This document shows positions 37,500-45,649 of a stretch of DNA of 64,000 nucleotides, piece by piece. Numbering within the stretch: position 1 is the first letter of the stretch; each line of letters opens with the position of its first letter. A program made the position numbers and the translations under genes. The stretch is taken from assembly GCA_902582845.1 (NCBI GenBank), contig CACHTQ010000001.1, forward strand, positions 125,059-189,058. Direction: 5' to 3'. The notes under the pieces were generated by a model. The model saw only the letters and a program-made list of their open reading frames with translations. It did no database searches and was not told where the DNA came from. The DNA comes from an uncultured Pelagibacteraceae bacterium (GTDB lineage: Bacteria > Pseudomonadota > Alphaproteobacteria > Pelagibacterales > Pelagibacteraceae).

Positions 37500-38054
37500 A
37501 TGCCTATACAAACTCCAATATGTGATTTTGGTCAAAAAGCACATGACTTTAAGCTTAAATCAACAGATGGTAAAATTCTCTCACTATCAGATGTCAAAGG
37601 TGAAAAAGGAACACTAATTATGTTTATTTGCAATCATTGTCCATATGTTAAAGCGGTTACAAAAGATATTGTTGAGGATTGTAAAAAATTGAGAGACATC
37701 GGTGTTAATTCAGTAGCTATTTGTGCCAATGATGCAGAAAATTATCCTGAAGATTCTTTTGAAAATATGATTAAATTTTCAGAAGAAAATCAATTTGGTT
37801 TTCCTTATTTAGTTGATGAAACGCAAGAAGTAGCAAAAACTTATGATGCGGTATGTACTCCAGATTTTTTTGGATACAACAAAGATTTAGAGCTTCAATA
37901 TAGGGGAAGAGTAAGAGAACTTAAAAAATTAATTCCAGTTAGAGATGGCGATAGTGATCTTTTAAAAGCTATGACACAAATTGCTAAAACTAATAATGGA
38001 CCTGAGAACCAAATTCCTAGTGCTGGATGTGGTATTAAGTGGAAAACTAATTAA
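37500..38054 (+). CDS. thioredoxin-fold redoxin (AhpC/TSA-like)
   Basis: A 184-residue cytoplasmic protein with no signal peptide. After an ASK-type PxFxLKxxDG opening (here HDFKLKSTDGKILSLSD), the active-site region has Cys44 and Cys47 in ICNHCPYV, a CxxC arrangement within an AhpC/TSA-like fold. This combination is found in a widespread thioredoxin-family group of uncertain electron partner. The stop overlaps the start of the next gene (TAATG). Confidence 0.78.
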   Translation: MPIQTPICDFGQKAHDFKLKSTDGKILSLSDVKGEKGTLIMFICNHCPYVKAVTKDIVEDCKKLRDIGVNSVAICANDAENYPEDSFENMIKFSEENQFGFPYLVDETQEVAKTYDAVCTPDFFGYNKDLELQYRGRVRELKKLIPVRDGDSDLLKAMTQIAKTNNGPENQIPSAGCGIKWKTN

Positions 38055-39136
38055 TGTATATTATTGTTACTAGAACTTTTCCACCAGAATTGGGTGGAAT
38101 GCAAAGTTTGATGTGGGGTTTATCCCGTGAAATGTCCAAAAATTTTATGATTAAGGTTTTTGCAGATTATTATGAAAATCATAAAAATTTTGATGAACAA
38201 GCAAGTTTTTCGATTGAAAGAGTTGGTGGAATAAAATTTTTAAGAAAAATAAGAAAAGCTCAATTAATTAATGAATTTTTAAAAGAAAATAAAGTTGAGG
38301 GGATCGTTGCTGATCACTGGAAAAGTTTAGAATTAATTAAAACTAATAAAAAAAAGTATTGTTTAATTCATGGTAAAGAAATCAACCATCCTTTAGGAAG
38401 TTCATTAAATAAAAGAGTTGTAAAAGTTCTTAATAATGTAGAAAAAGTAATTGCGAATTCTGAATATACAAAGAATTTAGCGATAGATAATGGTGTAGAT
38501 CAAAATAAAGTTATAGTCATAAATCCTGGAGCTGATCCAATTCAAGAATTAAATAAAAAGTCTCTTGAGAAAGTTGAAAGTTTATTAAAAGTCAAAACAC
38601 CTAGACTAATTACAGTTTCTAGATTTGATAAAAGAAAAAATCATGAAAAAGTAATTATGGCATTAAGAAATTTAAAACAAATATACCCTGATATTGTTTA
38701 TATTTGTATTGGTTATGGTGATGAGGAGGAGAATATAAAAAAATTAGTTGAAGAGTTAGATCTAACTTCACAAGTAATGTTTTTTAAAGATATAAGTTCT
38801 GATTTAAAAAATGCTTTAGTAGCTAAATCAAATATCTTTGTCATGCCTTCTATTATACATAAGACTTCTGTAGAAGGTTTTGGGATAGCTTATGTAGAAG
38901 CTGCACAATATGGAATTCCTTCTCTAGGAGGAAAAGATGGTGGTGCATCAGATGCTATTGACCACGATAAAACTGGATTAATTTGTGATGGGAACAATCT
39001 AGATGAGATTTATTCATCACTAAATTCAATGATTGAAAATAAAAAATATATTGAACTTGGAAAAAATGCCAGAGAATATGTTTCAAAATTTCAATGGAAT
39101 AAAACTTTTGAAGAATACAAAAAAATTCTTAATTAA
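38054..39136 (+). CDS. glycosyltransferase family 4 protein
   Basis: A 360-residue GT-B enzyme. The N-terminal RTFPPELGGMQSLMWGL segment is the donor/acceptor opening of GT4, and the C-terminal half contains TVSRFDKRKNHEKVI (about 193-207) and the E-x7-E-like segment EGFGIAYVEAAQYGIP near residue 275. It probably adds a sugar from a nucleotide-sugar donor to a lipid- or glycan-linked acceptor at the inner membrane. Its stop shares TTAA with the convergent GT9 gene. Confidence 0.85.
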   Translation: MYIIVTRTFPPELGGMQSLMWGLSREMSKNFMIKVFADYYENHKNFDEQASFSIERVGGIKFLRKIRKAQLINEFLKENKVEGIVADHWKSLELIKTNKKKYCLIHGKEINHPLGSSLNKRVVKVLNNVEKVIANSEYTKNLAIDNGVDQNKVIVINPGADPIQELNKKSLEKVESLLKVKTPRLITVSRFDKRKNHEKVIMALRNLKQIYPDIVYICIGYGDEEENIKKLVEELDLTSQVMFFKDISSDLKNALVAKSNIFVMPSIIHKTSVEGFGIAYVEAAQYGIPSLGGKDGGASDAIDHDKTGLICDGNNLDEIYSSLNSMIENKKYIELGKNAREYVSKFQWNKTFEEYKKILN

Positions 39137-40074
39137 TTTAAAGAATTAAGTAATCTTTCAAAAACTTTTTCTGCACTTAAATTATTCAGGTCTGTTACTT
39201 CAATTGCTTTAAAATTATCTCTTTCAATACTGACTTTATATGCAGTAGTATGTTTACCAAATAAAGTTAATCCTTTAGCTCCAACATGAGCTGCAATATG
39301 GGCAGGTCCAGTATCATTAGCAATAACAAAGGTGCTTTCTTTAATTAAAGAAGTTAGTTGAGAAATATCAAGCGCTTTTCCATTATCTAATAAAACTTCA
39401 GCATTTATTTCTTTTGCATCATTTATCTCGGATGGGCCCGGAGCTAAAACAATTTTATATTCGTTACCAAATTTATCTAAAATAAGTTTTATAAGATCAT
39501 TATAATAAGGCCATTTCTTAATGTGTAAGTGGGGCGAGCAAAAAGGAAATAATAAAATAAATTTATCCAATTTGAAATGATCTTTAATTTTACTGATCTT
39601 GGAGCCAGCCCAACTAAAATTAGGATTTAAAGTATGAGATGTTTTTAGTCCTGAGGTTTGTAATTGATGATTAAATCTATCAAGAACAGAGTGTTTATCA
39701 AATTCCTTTTTATCTATTACTTCTGGCAAAGTTGTAATTGAACTGGACCATGTTTCTTTTTTTGCTTTAGGAAAAAGAATATTTTTATAAAAATTTGTTC
39801 TTGAGGAATTTTGAAGATCGAAAACTTTTGAAAAACTATGTTTCTTAAGTTCTCTCATTAAGAAATATAAGTATATGAGATTATATCTTGGCAACCTTTT
39901 ATCTAGAATTACTTCATGAATAAATGGATTTTTTTTAAAAACTTCTAAATAAGCTTTTGTAGTTAGTAAATAAATTTGATCATTTTTATGATTTTCAGAT
40001 ATGTCTTGAATTGCACCACTTGCTTGAGCTATATCTCCTAATGATCCGTGTTTAATAATTAAAATATTAGACAT
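39133..40074 (-). CDS. glycosyltransferase family 9 (heptosyltransferase-like)
   Basis: A 313-residue GT9 protein. The opening ILIIKHGSLGDIAQASGAI and the later VLAPGPSE and FVIANDTGPAHIAAHVGAKG motif (first 20 residues) are the family hallmarks. GT9 enzymes add heptose or similar sugars to lipopolysaccharide cores. Donor identity is not visible. It is divergent from the DUF6165 gene by 32 bases. Confidence 0.9.
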   Translation of the reverse strand: MSNILIIKHGSLGDIAQASGAIQDISENHKNDQIYLLTTKAYLEVFKKNPFIHEVILDKRLPRYNLIYLYFLMRELKKHSFSKVFDLQNSSRTNFYKNILFPKAKKETWSSSITTLPEVIDKKEFDKHSVLDRFNHQLQTSGLKTSHTLNPNFSWAGSKISKIKDHFKLDKFILLFPFCSPHLHIKKWPYYNDLIKLILDKFGNEYKIVLAPGPSEINDAKEINAEVLLDNGKALDISQLTSLIKESTFVIANDTGPAHIAAHVGAKGLTLFGKHTTAYKVSIERDNFKAIEVTDLNNLSAEKVFERLLNSLN

Positions 40075-40106
40075 ATTTATAACAAGATAGCACAGTATTA
40101 AATTTT

Positions 40107-40496
40107 ATGAATAAAATTATAGTTGAAGTTTCGATAGGTGAACTTTTAGATAAAATTTCAATTTTAGAAATCAAACAAGGAAAAATTAAGGATTCGGAAA
40201 AACTAAAATTTATTAACAATGAACACTCAATTTTAAAAGATCAGTTGGATAAGAATGTAAAATCTGATGATAAACTTAATGATCTTTATCAATCATTAAA
40301 AGAAATAAATTCGAAACTATGGGTTATTGAGGATGATAAAAGACAATGTGAAAAAGAAAAAGATTTTGGCGAAAAATTTATTAAACTTTCAAGAGACGTC
40401 CATTTTCTTAATGATGATCGTGCAAAAATAAAATTAGAAATTAATAATCACACCGGTTCAGTTATAAAAGAGATAAAAGAATATACTAGTTACTAA
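40107..40496 (+). CDS. DUF6165 family protein
   Basis: A 129-residue protein, mostly helical and charged. The opening IIVEVSIGELLDKISILEIKQ is the recognisable conserved block of this family of unknown function. No membrane segment or signal peptide is visible. Members are often found near sugar-transfer genes, as here, with GT9 and GT4 genes alongside. The next gene starts nine bases after its stop. Confidence 0.75.
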   Translation: MNKIIVEVSIGELLDKISILEIKQGKIKDSEKLKFINNEHSILKDQLDKNVKSDDKLNDLYQSLKEINSKLWVIEDDKRQCEKEKDFGEKFIKLSRDVHFLNDDRAKIKLEINNHTGSVIKEIKEYTSY

Positions 40497-40505
40497 ACAA
40501 TTCTA

Positions 40506-41657
40506 ATGGCACTTCATTTTTCAAAAAAAGAGTTTTCTAGCAGAAAAAATAAGGTTTTAAATTCGATGAAAGAGCAAAACCTTGATGCTCTTTTGATGTT
40601 TAGACAAGAGTCAATGTATTGGTTAACTGGATACGATACCTTTGGTTATGTTTTTTTTCAGACATTGGTTTTAGATAAAAGCGGAAATATAATACTGCTC
40701 ACAAGAGCTCCTGATTTAAGACAAGCTCAAAATACATCCAACATAGAAGATATTAGAATATGGGTTGATAAAGATGGATCAAATCCAACAGATGATCTTA
40801 AAGCTATTTTGAATGAATTAAATCTTAAAGGAAAAAAGTTAGGAATTGAATATGAAGCTTATGGTTTAACTGGTCGTAATGCTCTTCGATTAAACAAATC
40901 TTTAGAAAATTATTGTTCTCTTGAAGATAAATCAGACTTAATAACAAAATTACGAGTAGTAAAATCTAAAGAGGAAATTGTTTATGTTAAAAAAGCTGCA
41001 GAACTTGCTGATAAAGCTTTAGACGAAGTATGGAAATATGCAAAAGCTGGTGTTAGTGAATCTAAGATATTAGCAGAAATGAACAGGGTTATATTTGAAG
41101 GTGGTGGAGACTATCCTGCAAATGAATTTATAATTGGTTCTGGTAAAAATGCACTGCTTTGTCGTTATCAATCAGAAAAGCAAATTTTAGACAAACAAGA
41201 TCAATTAACTGTTGAATGGGCTGGCACTTATAGACATTACCATTCTGCTATGTTTAGAACTATTCCTATCGGTAAAGCAGATCCTAAGCATCATAAAATG
41301 CATGAAGCATGTGTTGAAGCTCTTAAAAATTGCGAAAGTAAATTAAAACCTGGGAATAAGGTTGGAGAAGTTTTTGATATTCATGCAAAAACGTTTGATG
41401 ACCTTGGTTTTAAAAAAGCTCGAATGAACGCTTGTGGTTACTCATTAGGAAACACTTTTTCTCCAAACTGGATGGATTGGCCAATGCTTTACACTAATAA
41501 TCCTTATGTAATTCAACCTGGAAATATATTTTTTATACATATGATATTAATGGACTCTGAAAACCAATTAGCCATGAACCTAGGTGAAACTTATTTAGTT
41601 ACAGGAGATGGCAATGAAAGACTCGGTAAACAAAAGTTAGATTTAGTAGTACTTTAA
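40506..41657 (+). CDS. M24-fold protein lacking metal ligands (creatinase/ectoine hydrolase-like)
   Basis: A 383-residue pita-bread-fold protein with a creatinase N-terminal domain (about 10-145) and an M24 domain. Residues that normally bind two metals in peptidases are changed: the D-x-G segment reads VEWAGTYRHY, the second Asp position reads SAMFRT, and the GHGIG His segment reads CGYSLG. Creatinase and ectoine hydrolase DoeA also lack metals, so a hydrolase of a small amidine or amide is likelier than an Xaa-Pro peptidase. The substrate is unknown. It converges on the ABC permease, sharing a TTAA stop. Confidence 0.75.
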   Translation: MALHFSKKEFSSRKNKVLNSMKEQNLDALLMFRQESMYWLTGYDTFGYVFFQTLVLDKSGNIILLTRAPDLRQAQNTSNIEDIRIWVDKDGSNPTDDLKAILNELNLKGKKLGIEYEAYGLTGRNALRLNKSLENYCSLEDKSDLITKLRVVKSKEEIVYVKKAAELADKALDEVWKYAKAGVSESKILAEMNRVIFEGGGDYPANEFIIGSGKNALLCRYQSEKQILDKQDQLTVEWAGTYRHYHSAMFRTIPIGKADPKHHKMHEACVEALKNCESKLKPGNKVGEVFDIHAKTFDDLGFKKARMNACGYSLGNTFSPNWMDWPMLYTNNPYVIQPGNIFFIHMILMDSENQLAMNLGETYLVTGDGNERLGKQKLDLVVL

Positions 41658-42328
41658 TTAAAACTATATTTTTTCTCTAAAAATTTAATTACGTTGTGAA
41701 TTATAAAAGTCATAAATAGATAAATTCCACCAGCAACTATAAATACCTCAATTGGTTTAAAAGTTGTTGAAATTATATATTTTGCAACACCTGTAAGGTC
41801 CATTATGGTGACTGTACTTGCTAAAGAAGTTCCTTTCATCATCAGGATAATTTCATTTCCGTAAGCTGGTAAAGATTGTCTTATAGCTATAGGTATCTGA
41901 ATTTTATAAAAGATTACTTTATTTGAGATACCTAAACTTTTACCTGCCTCTATTATTCCAGGTTTAATTGTTTGAAATGCTGATCTTAATATCTCTGAAG
42001 TATATGCACCCGTGTTTAGAGCAAAAGCAATAATTGCACACCAATATGGTTCTTTTAAAATTACCCATAAAACTGTCGACCTTAAATATTCAATCTGACC
42101 TAATCCAAAATAAATTATAAAAATCTGTACTAAAAGTGGAGTACCCCTAAAAACATATGAATATCCATAAGCAAATCTATTGATAAATATATTTTTATTT
42201 AATCTTAAAATTGCAAAAAATAATCCAATTAACAATCCAATTATTAAAGAAACTGAAAGAAGTTTTAAAGTTATTACAGCTGCGCTTAATAACTTTGGGA
42301 AACTATTAATCATTAACTCAAGATCCAT
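41654..42328 (-). CDS. polar amino-acid ABC transporter permease (HisM type)
   Basis: A 224-residue inner-membrane permease with about five hydrophobic segments. Typical blocks are GYSYVFRGTPLLVQIFIIYFG and the EAA loop EAGKSLGISNKVIFYKIQIP near residue 140. It pairs with the overlapping HisQ-type permease to form the channel for a polar amino acid. No ATP-binding subunit gene is in the cluster. Confidence 0.9.
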   Translation of the reverse strand: MDLELMINSFPKLLSAAVITLKLLSVSLIIGLLIGLFFAILRLNKNIFINRFAYGYSYVFRGTPLLVQIFIIYFGLGQIEYLRSTVLWVILKEPYWCAIIAFALNTGAYTSEILRSAFQTIKPGIIEAGKSLGISNKVIFYKIQIPIAIRQSLPAYGNEIILMMKGTSLASTVTIMDLTGVAKYIISTTFKPIEVFIVAGGIYLFMTFIIHNVIKFLEKKYSFN

Positions 42329-43020
42329 TAGTACCCCCTACTATATTTGACTTCTAATCTGTTGATTAATTTCATACTCACAAAAGTAAGTAGTAAATAT
42401 AAAGCTGCAGCAAATGAATAAAAGAATAATGGATCTCTTGTTGATCCAGCAGCAATATACGACTGTCTCATGATTTCAACTAAGCCTGTAACTGAGATTA
42501 AAGAAGTATCTTTGAGTGTTATTTGCCAAACATTACTTAGATTTGGAATAGCTAATCTTAACGTTTGAGGTAAAATAATTTTAAAAAATTTCCCAAACTT
42601 ATTGAAACCTAATACATTAGCAGCTTCAAACTGGCCTTTATCAATTGATTGTATTGCTCCTCTAAAAACTTCTGTAGAATAAGCGCCAGAGATTATCCCA
42701 ATTGCAAATGCACCTGTAATAAATGCATTTATTTCAATATATTCATTATAACCAAATATTGATGCAACAAACATAACTGCACCAGTTCCACCAAAAAAGA
42801 AAAGATAAATTACTAATAATTCTGGAACACCTCTAATGACGGTTGTGTAAGAGTTGGCGATAAAATTTAAAAACTTATTTTTAGATAATTTTAATGGAGT
42901 AAAGATTAATGCAAAAAGAAAACCTATGATCATTGCTGTTATTGAAACAGCTATAGTCATCAGGGTTGCATAAAATAATTCATCACCCCAACCAGTATCT
43001 CCAAATGCTAGAAGTTCCAT
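42328..43020 (-). CDS. polar amino-acid ABC transporter permease (HisQ type)
   Basis: A 230-residue inner-membrane permease with the blocks TVIRGVPELLVIYLFFFGG and the EAA loop EAANVLGFNKFGKFFKIILP near residue 133. It overlaps the HisM-type gene by one base and lies 45 bases after the binding-protein gene, with a strong hairpin between. The pair resembles histidine/lysine/arginine/octopine uptake systems. Confidence 0.9.
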   Translation of the reverse strand: MELLAFGDTGWGDELFYATLMTIAVSITAMIIGFLFALIFTPLKLSKNKFLNFIANSYTTVIRGVPELLVIYLFFFGGTGAVMFVASIFGYNEYIEINAFITGAFAIGIISGAYSTEVFRGAIQSIDKGQFEAANVLGFNKFGKFFKIILPQTLRLAIPNLSNVWQITLKDTSLISVTGLVEIMRQSYIAAGSTRDPLFFYSFAAALYLLLTFVSMKLINRLEVKYSRGY

Positions 43021-43023
43021 ACA

Positions 43024-43056
43024 GATTGGCGACTATACATGATAGTCGCCAAATCT
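43024..43056 (-). repeat. inverted repeat between binding-protein and permease genes
   Basis: TTGGCGACTAT (43026-43036) and ATAGTCGCCAA (43042-43052) form a perfect 11-bp stem with a five-base loop, and the stem can be extended outward by a few pairs with one bulge. There is no T-tract in the transcribed direction, so it is more likely an mRNA-stabilising or processing hairpin at the 3' end of the binding-protein message than a terminator. Confidence 0.75.
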
Positions 43057-43065
43057 AAAATTTAA

Positions 43066-43893
43066 TTACATAGAAGCGTCGAAACCAAACCACTTAGTAG
43101 CAATTCTACTAATGTCTCCGTTTTTTCTCGCTTTATTGATAGCGGCATTAAACTTTTTCAAAAGTTCAGTATCATCTTTTCTAATACCTACTCCAACACC
43201 GTTTCCAAATGCACCACCTGAGAAAGTTGGTCCAGTTAAAACAACTGGCTTACCAGATTTTTCTGCATAATCACTGAATGCAACAGCAGCAGCTAATGCA
43301 GCATCACATCTTCCTGATGCTAAATCTAGGTTAACTTCGTCTTGTGTTTTATAAGTTCTAACATTTACTTTTCCTACATCACCAGAGTCTAAAAAGTTTT
43401 GATGAATTGTAGCAGTTTGTACACAAACAGTTTTACCTGCTAATGCAGCAGTAAGTGTTTTAAGATCTTTTTTAGCTGCAGCATTTGGTTTAGTAAGATT
43501 TATCCCAGCAGATGTATCTAAACCCTCCAGGCTAGATCCTTTCATGACTGCTAAAGATGCAACCTCATCTGCATATCCTTGAGAAAAGCTAATAGCTTTT
43601 TGTCTTTCTGCAGTAATTGACATACCTGCCATTATTGCATCAAACTTTCTCATGATTAGAGCTGGGATCATTCCATCCCAATCTTGCTCAACTATTACAC
43701 ATTGCTGTCCAATGTATCTACATAGCGTGTAAGCTAACTCAACTTCGAAACCTATTAACTTACCTGCCTCGTTTTTTGAGTTCCATGGAGGATAAGCACC
43801 CTCTGTTCCAATTCTTATTTTATCAGCATTAACATTCCCTATTACCAATAGAGAGAGAAAAACTGAAAAAATAGTTTTCTTAAATATATTCAT
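43066..43893 (-). CDS. periplasmic amino-acid-binding protein (Lys/Arg/Orn/octopine family)
   Basis: A 275-residue SBP with a signal peptide ending NVNA near residue 24. The mature start RIGTEGAYPPWNSKNEAGKL, DWDGMIPALIMRKFDAIMAG and AERQKAISFS are the standard family 3 blocks, with the ligand-gripping Arg in SITAERQ. Basic amino acids or opines are typical ligands. An AAGGAG site sits six bases before the ATG at 43893, which was therefore chosen over the ATG two codons earlier that touches it. It lies 54 bases after the speD-speE fusion gene. Confidence 0.9.
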   Translation of the reverse strand: MNIFKKTIFSVFLSLLVIGNVNADKIRIGTEGAYPPWNSKNEAGKLIGFEVELAYTLCRYIGQQCVIVEQDWDGMIPALIMRKFDAIMAGMSITAERQKAISFSQGYADEVASLAVMKGSSLEGLDTSAGINLTKPNAAAKKDLKTLTAALAGKTVCVQTATIHQNFLDSGDVGKVNVRTYKTQDEVNLDLASGRCDAALAAAVAFSDYAEKSGKPVVLTGPTFSGGAFGNGVGVGIRKDDTELLKKFNAAINKARKNGDISRIATKWFGFDASM

Positions 43894-43953
43894 TGTCATC
43901 TCCTTTAATAAAAAAATAGTATTTCACAGATTGTTGATATTAAAAAGAAAAAA

Positions 43954-44994
43954 TTAGTGGTTTACCGAAGAAGAAAAATTCCAAGAACAATCAAAACTAG
44001 GTATGTAAACTCTGGATAAATTAGTGTTTCCAAAATGATGGTTAAATACATTTAACCAATTTTCAACTTGAAGAGGTTTTTTATCCTGACTTCCCACTTG
44101 GGCAGTAATTACTCCTTTAGGCTTAAGTATTCTCACTAAAGAGTCCATATTTTTAGCAGCAAGGTCTATGCAAAACTGGTCATCATTTAGATCAACAAAA
44201 ATATGATCATAAGTATCTTCGTTCACTGTCTTTATGCTTTCAAAAGCATCACCCCATACACATTTTACAGAATTCTTTTCTGTAGATTTTTTTCCTATAT
44301 CACCAAGGTGTTTATTACAAACTTCTACAACTTCTGGATCTAATTCGTACCAATCTATAAAATTAAATTTTTTTGAAATACATTCCCTTGCAACACCACC
44401 ATCACCACCACCGATTATTGCTGCTCTCTCGTTTTTTTTATTTAACTTCAGGCCTGCTCCTACAAAAGTTGAGCTGTACAAATGTTCATCTGATGCCGCT
44501 ACCTGTATTTCACCATCAATAAATAAAGATTTTCCAAATTGCTCTAATTCTAAAATTTCAATGTGTTGACCAACTTTTGATTTAAAGTCCTCTAAAACTT
44601 CGTTTACAACATATGATTTTTGTAATCCAGGTGAACTATAAATATCATGGTAAAGAGATCTGGTATCTCTATTAAATTCTTTTTTAACAATTCTTTTGTG
44701 TTCAAATTCTTTTTTAACAATATCAATTGCTACTGATGGGCTTATTTTTCCACAAGTAAAAAAATCAAAACTAATTATTCCATTTTCTGGAAATGTATGA
44801 AAACTTATATGACTCTCAGCCAATAAAGCTAAAATTGTAAAGCCCTGGGGTTCAAATTTATATTTTGAAATATTTAAAATAGTTACATTAGCTGCTTTAG
44901 CGATTTCATTTATTACTTTTTCAAAAACTGTAGGATCGTACTCTTTTGTAGTACCTATAATATCCAAAGTAATATGCTCCCCAACTTTAATCAT
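43954..44994 (-). CDS. fused S-adenosylmethionine decarboxylase / aminopropyltransferase (SpeD-SpeE)
   Basis: A 346-residue fusion. Residues 1-115 are a bacterial AdoMet decarboxylase: ESHISFHTFPE with the self-cleavage pair Glu60-Ser61, His66, and Cys81 in FFTCG; the offsets (+5, +20) equal Ser63/His68/Cys83 of the Thermotoga enzyme. Residues from about 140 are a spermidine-synthase-type aminopropyltransferase with IIGGGDGGVARE (193-204) and WYELDPEVVEV. The usual DSSDP active-site motif is FVDLNDDQF instead. Both activities in one chain would make decarboxylated AdoMet and use it on a diamine. It is the last gene of the mtnP operon, two bases after the aldolase. Confidence 0.9.
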   Translation of the reverse strand: MIKVGEHITLDIIGTTKEYDPTVFEKVINEIAKAANVTILNISKYKFEPQGFTILALLAESHISFHTFPENGIISFDFFTCGKISPSVAIDIVKKEFEHKRIVKKEFNRDTRSLYHDIYSSPGLQKSYVVNEVLEDFKSKVGQHIEILELEQFGKSLFIDGEIQVAASDEHLYSSTFVGAGLKLNKKNERAAIIGGGDGGVARECISKKFNFIDWYELDPEVVEVCNKHLGDIGKKSTEKNSVKCVWGDAFESIKTVNEDTYDHIFVDLNDDQFCIDLAAKNMDSLVRILKPKGVITAQVGSQDKKPLQVENWLNVFNHHFGNTNLSRVYIPSFDCSWNFSSSVNH

Positions 44995-44995
44995 C

Positions 44996-45649
44996 TTACC
45001 CTTTTTTATAGTTTTTAGCCTTATCTAAAACTTTTTTCATTTCTTCAAATGAAAGAATCTTAGGTTCACCTAACTTTAGTGCAATAGTGTATTGATGACA
45101 AATATTTTCTATCTCTTGTGCAAGTTCAAATGCATCCTCTAAATTTTTTCCAAAAGCAACCTGCCCGTGATTAGACATTAAGCAAGCACTTCTATTCTCT
45201 AAAGCTTTGATTACATTTTTAGATAACTCTTCAGTTCCAAAAGTAGCGTATTCAGCGCATTTAATGTTATCTCCTCCTGCAAGAGCAATCATATAATGAA
45301 ATGGTGGAATAGGTTTTCCATGGGAAGATACAGCCGTTGCGTGTGGAGAATGAGCATGAACAATGGCATGTGCCTCTTTTTTATTTTTATAAATATCTCG
45401 ATGAAATCTCCATTCAGATGATGGCTTGTTAGTTGGGTCGTTTTTTTCATCCTCATTTAAACCCATAAAAACAATATCTTGAGGTTTTAGTGTTTCGTAT
45501 TTTTTTCCTGATGGAGTAATTAAGTATCCATCTATATCATTCTCGGTTCCTCTCAGTGATATATTTCCAGATCTAAGCGGTGAGAGATTTGTAGAATTTA
45601 ATTTTAATGAATATTCAATAATTTTATTTCTTTGATCTAAATTCTTCAT
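44996..45649 (-). CDS. class II aldolase/MtnB-family protein, probable methylthioribulose-1-phosphate-cleaving enzyme
   Basis: A 217-residue zinc-dependent class II aldolase. Visible are SGNISLRG, ITPSGKKYE, the active-site Glu in PSSEWRFHRDIY, zinc histidines in IVHAHSPHATA and SNHGQVAFG. It is joined to mtnA by a four-base overlap and lies in an operon with mtnP. It could be MtnB (dehydratase of the methionine salvage pathway) or the aldolase of the DHAP shunt that yields DHAP and methylthioacetaldehyde. No mtnC, mtnD or mtnE gene is in the window, which favours the latter weakly. Confidence 0.8.
   Translation of the reverse strand: MKNLDQRNKIIEYSLKLNSTNLSPLRSGNISLRGTENDIDGYLITPSGKKYETLKPQDIVFMGLNEDEKNDPTNKPSSEWRFHRDIYKNKKEAHAIVHAHSPHATAVSSHGKPIPPFHYMIALAGGDNIKCAEYATFGTEELSKNVIKALENRSACLMSNHGQVAFGKNLEDAFELAQEIENICHQYTIALKLGEPKILSFEEMKKVLDKAKNYKKG

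Noticed and set aside
44234-44569. A 111-codon ORF opposite the speD-speE fusion
   Set aside because: It is antisense to a gene with well conserved catalytic residues, has a random-looking composition and no motif.
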